From Lachnospiraceae bacterium (lineage in GTDB: Bacteria > Bacillota > Clostridia > Lachnospirales > Lachnospiraceae), in the NCBI GenBank assembly GCA_017483425.1, contig JAFUWM010000225.1, positions 1 to 13,859 of the forward strand: DNA of 13,859 bases. The letters run 5' to 3'. The first letter of the stretch is position 1. Each line of letters begins with the position of its first letter. Below the pieces are notes generated by a model. It had not been told where the DNA came from. It did no database searches and saw nothing but the letters and a program-made list of their open reading frames with translations. The translations under genes and the position numbers were made by a program. Shown in pieces: positions 7,151-13,859 of the stretch.

Positions 7151-8567
7151 TTAAATAGCTCATTTTCCGGTCTATAGTCAGCTCATATCTGCCTTTGCAG
7201 GTCATCACCGCGGTCATGCTCACATATTCTACACAGCCGTCCATGCGGAAGTTTTTGTTGCCCTCTGTCCGGCGCAGATTCATCTCTATAATGTCCATTG
7301 CCCGCATGCATTTTGTTGTTTTATTCTCTGCCATCAGGAAAACCCTCAGGTAGTCCTCGTAAGAAAAACCGCTTCCTGTCTGTCCTGTCGGCCGGGCATT
7401 TGCCTTTATCGCAAGGAGTCCCCACAGAGGCATTTTCCAGTCGGCATCATCCTTTATAAGAGGCACTCTTTCTCCCGCGAGAAGCCTTACCACGTCAGAT
7501 ACGCTTTCCCCATACGCCCAGGCGAGAAGGATCAGATCCGTCAGGGCTTCGGCAGCTTCAGGGACGAAAAGCAAGGCGCATATTATTTCAGCTATAAGCT
7601 GTACCGTGTTTCTCTTTTCCATATCCGTTAATACATACATGGCATCCGCGCCGTATCTGAGAAGCATAAGCTTTTCGACGGTCTCCCTCAGATTTGCCTT
7701 ATCAGTGTTCCTGCCGTAGAGAATGTATTCAAGCTCATAATCGGCTCCGTCCCCGGAATGATCGTCAGTATAGGAAGTGCATTTATCTATCAGATATTCA
7801 TCAAACATCAGCTCTGAAAGTATACTCTCAGTATCCACGCTGCCTCCGTGCAGACCGGTGCCTTTATGAATGCTTCTGTGTGATATCAGATCCGACGCGT
7901 CTATGGTCTTATCCGAAAGACCGCCGGTGTTCATGACATGACGGAGAATACCTTCCCTGTCATCAAATGCGTTTCTGGCAGGATTTTCCGATATATCATA
8001 GTCAATGTCATTGAGACGCTGCTCTAACTCATTCCGGTAATCATCGGGGTGCTCGTCCTCTATGCCGCTTTTGTCATAGTCCGATATCAAAGAGCCGGCT
8101 TTTTCAGCCAGAGCCTTGGCGGCGCTTATGCCATGCATATCTTCAAACGCCTGTATCGCCTGTCTTTTAAAGACTCTGCCTGCCGCGTCGGATGCGTACG
8201 AAGCCTCTGCTATATCCAGGGAATCCAGCCGGAGTGCCGTAAAATCCGCAGGCTGCATAATAGAGAGGGTTCCCTTTGAAGGATCTATATTGTAGCTTAT
8301 ATAATCCTTCATATGTTCTTTCAGTTCATTAAGTGACGGGGTGGTCCCGCCGTATGAGGTATCGATGAAATACAGGTCGTACCGGCTCAAAAGCTCTCTG
8401 TTATATTCCGCAAAGACAGATTCCAGCGACATATCAGTCGCCAATTCACATTTCATTCTGGATGCCGCATAGGCGGCGCTTTCTGTCATGCTCATTATTA
8501 CAGAAAGAATAAGCGTCAGTATCAGACTAAGAAAAACCGTAATGGTTCCTTCACACCTGTATTTCAT
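7140..8567 (-). CDS. DUF5702-like Tad-locus protein
   Basis: A 475-residue protein with a short cytoplasmic N-terminus and one clear membrane helix (about 8-28) in the pattern GTITVFLSLILTLILSVIMSMTESA, characteristic of DUF5702 proteins found in Firmicutes Tad loci. The rest is mainly acidic and presumably extracytoplasmic, rich in helices, with a more hydrophobic stretch near residues 335-370. It takes the place that TadG-type large surface proteins hold in Gram-negative Tad operons, which suggests a structural or anchoring role; this is inference. AAAGGAGG lies 4 bases before the ATG. It follows the pilin gene after 18 bases and overlaps the next TadE-like frame by 11 bases. No catalytic motif is visible. 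Confidence 0.82.
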   Translation of the reverse strand: MKYRCEGTITVFLSLILTLILSVIMSMTESAAYAASRMKCELATDMSLESVFAEYNRELLSRYDLYFIDTSYGGTTPSLNELKEHMKDYISYNIDPSKGTLSIMQPADFTALRLDSLDIAEASYASDAAGRVFKRQAIQAFEDMHGISAAKALAEKAGSLISDYDKSGIEDEHPDDYRNELEQRLNDIDYDISENPARNAFDDREGILRHVMNTGGLSDKTIDASDLISHRSIHKGTGLHGGSVDTESILSELMFDEYLIDKCTSYTDDHSGDGADYELEYILYGRNTDKANLRETVEKLMLLRYGADAMYVLTDMEKRNTVQLIAEIICALLFVPEAAEALTDLILLAWAYGESVSDVVRLLAGERVPLIKDDADWKMPLWGLLAIKANARPTGQTGSGFSYEDYLRVFLMAENKTTKCMRAMDIIEMNLRRTEGNKNFRMDGCVEYVSMTAVMTCKGRYELTIDRKMSYLSDF

Positions 8568-8585
8568 CCCGCCTCCTTTTTTGGA

Positions 8586-8756
8586 TCAGACCTGTTTAGC
8601 TTTATTGTTTATGGTCTTGAAGATACTGTTTACCAGATCGGTGAGCTGTGACTTAAAGATGAGTACCAGACCGATAAGAACGACCAGAATAAGGATCATT
8701 TCGACAGTACCGATCCCGTCTTCCTCACTGATAAACCTTTTCAAAGCTATCAGCAT
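8586..8756 (-). CDS. flp1: Flp1-like type IVb pilin
   Basis: A 56-residue major pilin candidate. The short leader MLIALKRFISEEDG is followed by IGTVEMILILVVLIGLVLIF, a hydrophobic assembly helix with glutamate at +5 after the G14 cut site, as expected for A24 peptidase substrates. The mature pilin would be about 42 residues with a short polar tail (FKTINNKAKQV). An ATG at 8777 gives 7 more residues, but GAAAGGAGG lies 7 bases before the ATG at 8756, which decides the start. It sits between tadC (99 bases upstream) and the DUF5702 gene (18 bases downstream), the usual place for the pilin in Firmicutes Tad operons. The 99-base gap upstream is the largest inside the operon and could hold a pilin-specific promoter or processing site, though no convincing promoter was found. 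Confidence 0.88.
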   Translation of the reverse strand: MLIALKRFISEEDGIGTVEMILILVVLIGLVLIFKSQLTDLVNSIFKTINNKAKQV

Positions 8757-8855
8757 AGTATTTCCTCCTTTCTGCATTTTTTGACGTTACAGTCATGCTT
8801 TATTTATGTTCAGACGCAGTTTAATGCTTTCCGCGCCGGACATACCTGACAAAAT

Positions 8856-10202
8856 CTATAATGAGAAAGCCATAAAGGCCGGAACGATTATCACTATCAT
8901 CACGACAGAGAGCATCATGGCCATTGGCAGAAGCAGCTTTGTGCCGGCTTCTTCTCCTCTTTTTCTCGCTGTGGCCTTCCTTTCTTCAAAGGCGTCGTGT
9001 ACTTCTTTTTCAAGCTCCGTGAGAAGACCGGCGCTTCCCTTTTTTATGTTTTGGGAAAACAATGCTCCCAGCTTTGTGTATCTTCTGACGGCGCATCTTT
9101 TACCGAAGTCTAGATAAGCTTCATATTCACTGACACCGCTTCTCATACGATGCACGGTTATGAGCATCTCTTCGCAGGCAAAGGATTTTCTGCCATAGGT
9201 ACGGTTTTTGTAATCAGACGCGACCTTTTCAAATGCTGCTCTCAGCGTCAGGCCTGCCCCTATCAGCAGAGTGAGCTTGCTTACGATCTCCGGATAGTCC
9301 AGCAGCATTTCACGTTCTCTTTTTGCAACCTCAGCCTTAAGATCCCTGTCTTTCCCGGTGTATATGGCGAAACCTGCGAAGCCGGATATCAAAAGTACAT
9401 ATATCCAGGTATGCGGAAGAGATTTTTCATAGGATATCCGGTACCCGTCCACGGTATCAGGGAGCTGCTGCGCGTTCTGACTGGCGGAAGATACCGCGTA
9501 TTCGTTTATTGATCTGTCGATGTCGTGCGACAGCTTATCCTCAGCTTTACGGTATCTTGGAAAAACCTTTACGTAAAAAACATGGTCTTCGATCAATGAT
9601 CCGTATGAAAGCTCTGCCGTAAGCTTAACCTCTCTTCCGCTTTCATCATCATAGCCGTCCTGTATATGGCCCGAGCTGTCAAGCGCGTCATAGTCGCCTA
9701 TAAGCCATTCTATAGATACAGGGTAAGCAGACGACCCTTTCGGAAGGATGAGATCTCTGTCTACATGGTCTGCCGATTGATTGTCACCGAGAACGGATTC
9801 TTCCAGACCGGCAGCGATTTCGGCGAAGATAAGTCGCATTTCATCTTCTGTGTACTGCTTTTCATCTACAGTTATCCTCTTTTCTCTTTGAAAGAGCTCT
9901 CCGTCCTTATATAGATCCAGCGTCACAGACTTTTCTCCTTCGCCGTAACCGTTTCTCTCTATGGCGCCGTCTGCTATCTCCTTAATGTTCCTGATATCGG
10001 TAATAAGTATGATAAGAGAAATCACTACTCCCGCAGAGATAACCGCCAGAACGGTTCCGATCTTTTTTTCAAAGTATTCCTGGGTGAGCTGTGCTCCCGA
10101 ACCTCCCGGATGCATGAGGATCTGTTTCTCCCTCACGTATTCTGTTTCCTTTGGTGTGAAATACCGGAGCAGTATCCCGGCTAATCTGCAAAAGAGCTTC
10201 AT
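8856..10202 (-). CDS. tadC: TadC-like type II/IV secretion F protein with extracytoplasmic insert
   Basis: This is the second platform protein of the Tad machine. The C-terminal third (about 295-446) is a T2SF domain: a cytoplasmic helical bundle starting YPEIVSKLTLLIGAGLTLRAAFEKV and ending in a membrane helix (about 425-446). Two further helices lie at 50-70 and 267-284. Between them is an insert of about 200 residues, far longer than in ordinary TadC proteins, which are near 300 residues. Within it, 149-216 reads DRDLILPKG ... IEWLIGD ... SSGHI ... EVKLTAEL ... FYVKVFPR, the strand pattern of atrophied bacterial Ig-like (aBig) domains. The insert would face outside. ATG at 10208 overlaps the tadB stop (ATGA), but GAGGT suits the ATG at 10202 better, so that start is used (448 residues; positions above count from 10208). 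Confidence 0.87.
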   Translation of the reverse strand: MKLFCRLAGILLRYFTPKETEYVREKQILMHPGGSGAQLTQEYFEKKIGTVLAVISAGVVISLIILITDIRNIKEIADGAIERNGYGEGEKSVTLDLYKDGELFQREKRITVDEKQYTEDEMRLIFAEIAAGLEESVLGDNQSADHVDRDLILPKGSSAYPVSIEWLIGDYDALDSSGHIQDGYDDESGREVKLTAELSYGSLIEDHVFYVKVFPRYRKAEDKLSHDIDRSINEYAVSSASQNAQQLPDTVDGYRISYEKSLPHTWIYVLLISGFAGFAIYTGKDRDLKAEVAKREREMLLDYPEIVSKLTLLIGAGLTLRAAFEKVASDYKNRTYGRKSFACEEMLITVHRMRSGVSEYEAYLDFGKRCAVRRYTKLGALFSQNIKKGSAGLLTELEKEVHDAFEERKATARKRGEEAGTKLLLPMAMMLSVVMIVIIVPAFMAFSL

Positions 10203-10204
10203 GA

Positions 10205-10981
10205 TCATACCTCGATGTCTATTATTTTTTCCGCCATAAGTACCCCGGCTATATATACGGCAAGTGCCGCCGTCATAAGTATTCTTCCGGTAAGATCCTG
10301 ATACAATACTGAGATAAACTCCGAAGAACCTGTCTGCAGATATAAGAGGATCCCGAAAGGAACTATCTCCATTACCCTGAGTTCCAGACGTCTGGCGCTC
10401 ATGGAGGTTTCGATCTCTCTTTTTACATCTATCTTTTCGCTTATGTTCGCGGATGCCCGTTTTATTATCTTCGTCATGTCTCCCCCTATACGTTTTGCCG
10501 CCTCAAATACTGCCGCGAAATCATTGATATCCTCGATCCCGCTTCTGCGTCCGAGATCCCTTATTATATATTCGATCTGTTCATTATCACGGAGTCGCTG
10601 CACGATCATATGATATTCCCGGGTTATGGGAGCTTCATCTCCGTACATCTCTTTCATATCGTGATACGCTTCAATAAAGGCATTCTCTACGGAATAACCC
10701 GCGTTAAGGGCGGTGCTGACGGCAAGGATGCTTTCCCTGAACTGCATGGATAGCAGGGATCTGCGATCACGCTCCGCCTGAGCGAGCCTGAATCTTGCAT
10801 ACGGAATGAAGCCGGGGATCAATACGGCGAACGCGATAAGATTTCTGTAAAACACGTATGCGACAAGCAGACTTACAGCGATCCATTCAAATAAGATCCT
10901 TACTGTAAAGACCACATCTTTGGAGCTTTTCAAAAAATGAAAGCCTTCCTGTTTTTTTGAGATCGCCTTTGATAAGTCCAC
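10205..10981 (-). CDS. tadB: TadB-like platform protein
   Basis: A T2SF-family inner-membrane platform protein that would couple the TadA ATPase to pilin polymerisation. Two helices (IAVSLLVAYVFY and FAVLIPGFIPYARF) lie near the N-terminus. The T2SF core follows, with FRESILAVSTALNAGYSVENAFIEAY and DFAAVFEAAKRIGGDMTKIIKRA, and a final pair of membrane helices ends the protein. A longer frame begins with ATG at 11038, but its GGAG is only one base away; GTG at 10981 has AAGGAG 9 bases upstream and is preferred, giving 258 residues. Even so it overlaps tadA by 95 bp in another frame, while both overlapping ends look like genuine family sequence. The stop overlaps or abuts tadC, so coupled translation is likely. 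Confidence 0.88.
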   Translation of the reverse strand: MDLSKAISKKQEGFHFLKSSKDVVFTVRILFEWIAVSLLVAYVFYRNLIAFAVLIPGFIPYARFRLAQAERDRRSLLSMQFRESILAVSTALNAGYSVENAFIEAYHDMKEMYGDEAPITREYHMIVQRLRDNEQIEYIIRDLGRRSGIEDINDFAAVFEAAKRIGGDMTKIIKRASANISEKIDVKREIETSMSARRLELRVMEIVPFGILLYLQTGSSEFISVLYQDLTGRILMTAALAVYIAGVLMAEKIIDIEV

Positions 10982-12122
10982 GTTTCGTCTCTCCTTCCTC
11001 TTCAAACTTAAAAAGCGGATTAAGTACAAATTCCCCATTCTCCAACCCCATCATCTCGGTAATCTCAAGCACCTTTCTTGTTTTATCCCTGAGCCTTCCA
11101 AGATGAACTATTATGTCTATGGCAGATGCCATCTGTCGTCTGATCGCTGCCAGTGGCAGATCCATTCCCATGAGCACCATGGTTTCGATCCTTGACAGCA
11201 TATCCTTAGCGCTGTTGGCGTGGCCGGTACATAATGACCCGTCATGACCGGTGTTGGCGGCGGAGAGGAAATCCAGAGCGGCTCCGTCCCTGATCTCTCC
11301 CACAATGATACGGTCAGGCCTCATCCTGAGGGATGTCTTTATCAGATCGCGTATGGAGATCTCATGTAAACCCTCGACATTCGCATTCCTTGTTTCCAGA
11401 CTTACCAGATTGTCTATCCCTTTTATCTGAAGCTCCGCTGAGTCCTCGATCGTGATGATCCTTTCCGTCCTTGGGATAAATTCAGACAGCGCGTTAAGAA
11501 AGGTTGTTTTGCCGGATCCCGTTCCGCCGGAGACAAATATGTTATAGCCTGATATGACAAGCCTTTTCATATACTCCGCGGCTTCCGGTGTGATAGAGTT
11601 AAAGCCGATAAGATTCTTCATTGATATCGGGTCATCAGGGAACTTTCTGATAGTAAGGATAGGCCCGTTAAGCGCGACCGGATTCATGACCACATTCACT
11701 CTTGCGCCGTTTTGAAGTCTTGCGTCCACTATGGGAGAGGCTTCGTTCACGACCCGGTTGCTTTTGGCAACTATCTGCTGGATCACTGATCTTAGGCTTT
11801 CCACTGATTCAAAATGTCTGTCCCATTTGGATATGACGCCGTCACGCTCAATGAAAATATCGCTTATGCCGTTTACCATGATCTCGGTCACTGAGCTGTC
11901 TGCTACTAATTCCTCCAGGATCCCAAGCCGGCGCACTTCGAAGAATAAACGCTGGAACAGAGCTTCCCGCTCTGACAGACTTATACTCTCGGTTTTTTTC
12001 ATCTCATAGATGGAATTTCTGATGATGTCTCTGATCTCGTCATCCGAGACATCCCGTGACATATCTATTCTTGATATGACTTCTTCCTTAAGTCTTGCAA
12101 ATCTGCTGTTGTCTGTATCCAT
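10887..12122 (-). CDS. tadA: TadA/CpaF family secretion ATPase
   Basis: The hexameric ATPase that powers Flp pilus assembly. All motifs of the family are visible in this 411-residue protein: Walker A GGTGSGKTT (199-207), the Asp box ITIEDSAE (223-230), Walker B RIIVGEIRD (271-279), and the His box GHDGSLCTGHANS (292-304). The N-terminal domain includes the conserved EIMVNG and DARLQNGARVN segments. Length matches typical CpaF proteins, and the C-terminal TGRLSFFEKLQRCGL is normal for the family, so the 3' end overlapping tadB is not an artefact of readthrough. The ATG follows the cpaE-like stop by 12 bases with a modest GGTGAG ribosome binding site. It acts at the cytoplasmic membrane with TadB and TadC. 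Confidence is high. Confidence 0.97.
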   Translation of the reverse strand: MDTDNSRFARLKEEVISRIDMSRDVSDDEIRDIIRNSIYEMKKTESISLSEREALFQRLFFEVRRLGILEELVADSSVTEIMVNGISDIFIERDGVISKWDRHFESVESLRSVIQQIVAKSNRVVNEASPIVDARLQNGARVNVVMNPVALNGPILTIRKFPDDPISMKNLIGFNSITPEAAEYMKRLVISGYNIFVSGGTGSGKTTFLNALSEFIPRTERIITIEDSAELQIKGIDNLVSLETRNANVEGLHEISIRDLIKTSLRMRPDRIIVGEIRDGAALDFLSAANTGHDGSLCTGHANSAKDMLSRIETMVLMGMDLPLAAIRRQMASAIDIIVHLGRLRDKTRKVLEITEMMGLENGEFVLNPLFKFEEEGETKRGLIKGDLKKTGRLSFFEKLQRCGLYSKDLI

Positions 12123-12134
12123 AAACTCACCCGG

Positions 12135-13130
12135 TTAATCTCTTAAATACGCAGCCATATACCTGCCGGCATCAGACCCTCTTATGTTTCCGGCGATACC
12201 CGGAAGTTCCTTGAAATACGGCGGCTCCAACCGTTGTATCCTGTCTTCTATCTGTATTTCTTCAAGGGTTCTGAAATATGAAAAAAGCTGCGCCGTTTTT
12301 GCTAACGAAATATTATCCTTTCTTACCGGCATAAAGATGTGCTCACTCATATTCAGCAGCTTCTCAAAACCCGGAAGCAGTACTCCCAGATCTATGACGA
12401 TGTTTTTGTATCCGTTTCCCTTTAGCACGTCAAAGAGCTGTATGATCTCATCACATGATATCTGGAAGAGATCTCCGGGATTCATGACAGGAGGGATGTA
12501 GTTTATCCCCTGACAGTCGCAGACTGCGCTCTGGAGCATGAGAGAAGCCCTGTTTCCGTCACCGTCCCGCAGGTAAAATATCAGATCCGAAAGATCGGTA
12601 TCATAGTCACGCCCGAATATTACAGAAAACCCCGAATCCGGTTCCAGATTTATATACATGGTCCTGTCCCTGTCGGACAGCAGCTGGGAAGCGGCCATGG
12701 CAAGCGTGGTTTTAAGACATCTGCCCACAGGAGAAACAAAAGAATATATGCTTATCGTTGAGCTTAGAAGATCCCGCGTCAGAGCTATATCCATTTTTGC
12801 GGCGGCTTTTAATATCTCCCTTACGATCTCATCTACCGGCTGGAGGATGTTTACCGTATATACACCCGGAGGGGTTTCTGTATCAGGGCTTTCGGTAAGA
12901 ACCACAGTCATCTCGGAATTAATATGTCTGGCATCCTTTGCATAGCAGGCGGAATCCGTAAGCAGTACGGCGATACTGTTTTCTTTTGCATAGGCTTTCA
13001 GATTTTCACTTTTTGTAAAGCCAAAGCATGCAAATCCTGTGTTTCTTTCTGCCATGTAATTCATAAAGCTTTCAAGATAATCCATATCCCGGAAATATAT
13101 TGCCATATTTGTGCTTTTTGCCGGAACCAT
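12135..13130 (-). CDS. CpaE/TadZ-like ATPase with degenerate P-loop
   Basis: A 331-residue MinD/ParA-related protein of the CpaE/TadZ type, which places the Tad machine in the cell. The N-terminal 110 residues look like a receiver-like domain without clear phosphoacceptor motifs. The ATPase-like domain starts near 126 with SIYSFVSPVGRCLKTTLAMA; the P-loop (134-142) has leucine where the family normally has glycine before the KTT, and lacks the signature lysine of MinD-type deviant Walker A motifs. A Walker B-like segment, NIVIDLG, is at 243-249 with D247. ATP use may thus be weak or lost, as suggested for some TadZ proteins. AAAGGAG lies 9 bases before the ATG. The gene is 22 bases downstream of the first peptidase gene and 12 bases upstream of tadA. 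Confidence 0.87.
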   Translation of the reverse strand: MVPAKSTNMAIYFRDMDYLESFMNYMAERNTGFACFGFTKSENLKAYAKENSIAVLLTDSACYAKDARHINSEMTVVLTESPDTETPPGVYTVNILQPVDEIVREILKAAAKMDIALTRDLLSSTISIYSFVSPVGRCLKTTLAMAASQLLSDRDRTMYINLEPDSGFSVIFGRDYDTDLSDLIFYLRDGDGNRASLMLQSAVCDCQGINYIPPVMNPGDLFQISCDEIIQLFDVLKGNGYKNIVIDLGVLLPGFEKLLNMSEHIFMPVRKDNISLAKTAQLFSYFRTLEEIQIEDRIQRLEPPYFKELPGIAGNIRGSDAGRYMAAYLRD

Positions 13131-13152
13131 AAGTCTGTTCTCCTTTCAATGA

Positions 13153-13554
13153 TCAAAAACCGCTGAACCATAACGGAAACGCGCCGAGTAAAAGAGCGAA
13201 AGCAAAAGGATATTTTGTTTTCAATAGAGACTCTTTGTTCATCCTGCTTATGAAAATAACCATTATAAGCGATACTGCCGCGGTTGCTCCCGCGATACTG
13301 CATAATCCGGCGGGGCCGGTATACATGGATGAGAGCATCAGTAGCTTTACGTCTCCCGCTTTCACTATCCCGAGCAGATAGAACGGGATAAATATAATAA
13401 ATACACTCACTGCAGACACAAGATCCGAAACTGAAAAGTCAAAGATCAAAAGCCCTGCGGCTGATAAGATCAGGACCACATTTTTGATCCTGTACGATGT
13501 TATATCTGTCAGAGCACAGATAAACAGCGTGAATAAAAACATATAATCTTTCAT
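13153..13554 (-). CDS. A24 prepilin peptidase, first copy (CpaA/TadV-like)
   Basis: A 133-residue membrane aspartic protease expected to process Flp-type prepilins. Catalytic aspartates are D17 (ALTDITSYRIKN) and D68 (KAGDVKLL, the GxGD-type motif with lysine in the first position). A YPFAFALLLGAF segment near the end is the usual PFxP-like family motif. Several hydrophobic helices fill the rest. A TTG start at 13560 would add two residues; ATG at 13554 is chosen although neither has a clear ribosome binding site, which is unusual in this operon and may reflect control through the leader. It is the first gene of the Tad operon. The sequence differs strongly from the second A24 peptidase at 5892-6314, so the two may have different substrates. 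Confidence 0.88.
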   Translation of the reverse strand: MKDYMFLFTLFICALTDITSYRIKNVVLILSAAGLLIFDFSVSDLVSAVSVFIIFIPFYLLGIVKAGDVKLLMLSSMYTGPAGLCSIAGATAAVSLIMVIFISRMNKESLLKTKYPFAFALLLGAFPLWFSGF

Positions 13555-13668
13555 TAGCAAAAGTAAAAATCAAATAAAAATCGGTTCGGATTTCAGGCAC
13601 CCGCTGTCTGCGATCTGCCTGCCGCTGAAAACGGCTTCAGAAAATCCTGATATGATTTTTGAAGTAGG
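13555..13668 (-). promoter_or_regulatory. Structured leader of the Tad operon
   Basis: The region between the predicted transcription start (about 13665) and the first gene holds several short dyads. CAGGCA/TGCCTG pairs 13594-13599 with 13616-13621. GCCG/CGGC pairs 13621-13624 with 13632-13635. CTGAA/TTCAG pairs 13625-13629 with 13636-13640. The last two cannot form together. The end next to the gene is T-rich on the coding strand and lacks a Shine-Dalgarno sequence. It does not match the conserved core of c-di-GMP-I riboswitches. A regulatory leader is possible but unproven. Confidence 0.3.
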
Positions 13669-13671
13669 ATT

Positions 13672-13701
13672 ATATTAAATCGCGTATATGATATTTGTCA
13701 A
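13672..13701 (-). promoter_or_regulatory. Candidate sigma-A promoter of the Tad operon
   Basis: On the minus strand a perfect TTGACA -35 box lies at 13696-13701. TAATAT at 13672-13677 follows after 18 bases as the -10 box; TTTAAT with 16 bases is an alternative. The surroundings are AT-rich. It sits between the SCP2-like gene end and the first peptidase gene, and points into the Tad operon. Transcription would begin about 13665. Confidence 0.55.
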
Positions 13702-13722
13702 GAAGAAATTTTAAATATTTTT

Positions 13723-13859
13723 TTATTTCCCGAATTTAAACAGTGAGTCCAGCTTGCGAAGCTCCTTAAATTCGCCTTTTACCTGCATGTCTCCGGTCAT
13801 AAACGCTCTCTGGAAGGTTTCGGCGCCGGCAGTGATATTTATCAGCTTATCCTTGTCGA
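13723..13859 (-). CDS. SCP2 sterol-binding-domain-like protein, C-terminal end (partial)
   Basis: An open frame entering from the right edge encodes the last 44 residues of a protein: it includes ITAGAETFQRAFMTGDMQVKG and ends in LDSLFKFGK before a TAA stop at 13723-13725. The pattern (helix, aFmtGxxxVkG, short helix, FxFGK) resembles the C-terminus of SCP2-type lipid-binding domains found as small stand-alone proteins in Firmicutes. The start lies outside the window. No intrinsic terminator follows; only AT-rich sequence leads into the Tad promoter, so some readthrough into the Tad operon is possible. A small hairpin (AGCTT-CGC-AAGCT) lies inside the coding end. The family call is moderate because so little is visible. 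Confidence 0.6.
   Translation of the reverse strand, partial: DKDKLINITAGAETFQRAFMTGDMQVKGEFKELRKLDSLFKFGK

Noticed and set aside
6900..7154. Plus-strand open frame of 84 codons across the inverted repeat
   Set aside because: It is antisense to the TadE-like gene and shows GRPLPRSIT only because the outer repeat arm is an inverted copy of that gene; not a separate gene in the present orientation.
8793..8843. Possible 16-residue peptide between tadC and the pilin gene
   Set aside because: Ribosome binding site is poor, no similarity is recognised, and chance short frames are common.
8757..8855. Pilin-specific promoter or terminator in the tadC-pilin gap
   Set aside because: TTGTCA and AT-rich hexamers occur but at wrong spacing, and only weak dyads are present.
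11117..11305. 62-codon minus-strand frame inside tadA
   Set aside because: It is a shifted-frame shadow of the Walker B region of tadA, with no motif of its own.
13555..13668. c-di-GMP riboswitch in the Tad leader
   Set aside because: The conserved GEMM-I core around ACAGGGCAAACC and GGGACGCAAAGCC was not found on either strand.
13744..13775. Small hairpin as a terminator of the SCP2-like gene
   Set aside because: AGCTT-CGC-AAGCT lies inside the coding sequence, has a 5-bp stem and is not followed by a T-run.

Overview
The window reads as a chromosomal segment of a Gram-positive, probably Lachnospiraceae-like (Clostridia) bacterium. This is inferred from moderate GC content, strong AGGAGG-type ribosome binding sites, and gene families typical of that group: a DUF6382-FHA protein, a DUF5702 protein, a Flp1-like pilin, and a Tad pilus locus with no secretin or CpaB-type outer-membrane genes. 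No database search was possible; family calls rest on motifs and gene order.

Left part, plus strand (1-4102). The 3' end of a GGDEF (diguanylate cyclase) gene is followed by an HD-GYP-like membrane protein whose HD dyad has become LD. A solute-binding lipoprotein starts 3 bases after it, with no permease genes in view. A MATE-family exporter follows behind its own candidate promoter, which would make its mRNA nearly leaderless. Together the first three look like a small c-di-GMP signalling group with an orphan binding protein.

Main part, minus strand (13554 down to 4068). Eleven tightly packed genes form a nearly complete monoderm Tad (type IVb / Flp) pilus operon. In transcription order they are: prepilin peptidase 1, CpaE/TadZ-like ATPase, TadA/CpaF ATPase, TadB, TadC, Flp1-like pilin, DUF5702 protein, TadE-like protein with two C-terminal Cys/His motifs, prepilin peptidase 2, a second TadE-like protein, and a DUF6382-FHA protein. 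Most neighbours overlap or are a few bases apart. A candidate promoter with a perfect TTGACA -35 box lies upstream of the first gene, followed by a roughly 110-base leader with competing hairpins. The operon's last gene and the MATE gene are convergent and overlap by 35 bp.

How the parts fit: the two A24 peptidases would process the pilin and pseudopilins, TadA would power assembly through the TadB/TadC platform, CpaE/TadZ would position the machine, the TadE and DUF5702 proteins would be minor or surface components, and the FHA protein could link assembly to threonine phosphorylation. The right edge carries the 3' end of an SCP2-like sterol-binding-domain gene, also on the minus strand.

The most unusual signals are a 27-bp near-perfect inverted repeat (25/27 matches) with a 100-base spacer at the 5' end of a TadE-like gene, an atrophied-Ig-like domain inserted in TadC, a 95-bp out-of-frame tadA/tadB overlap, and an HD-GYP protein lacking the HD histidine. 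No CRISPR array, tRNA, rRNA, insertion sequence or canonical intrinsic terminator was seen.
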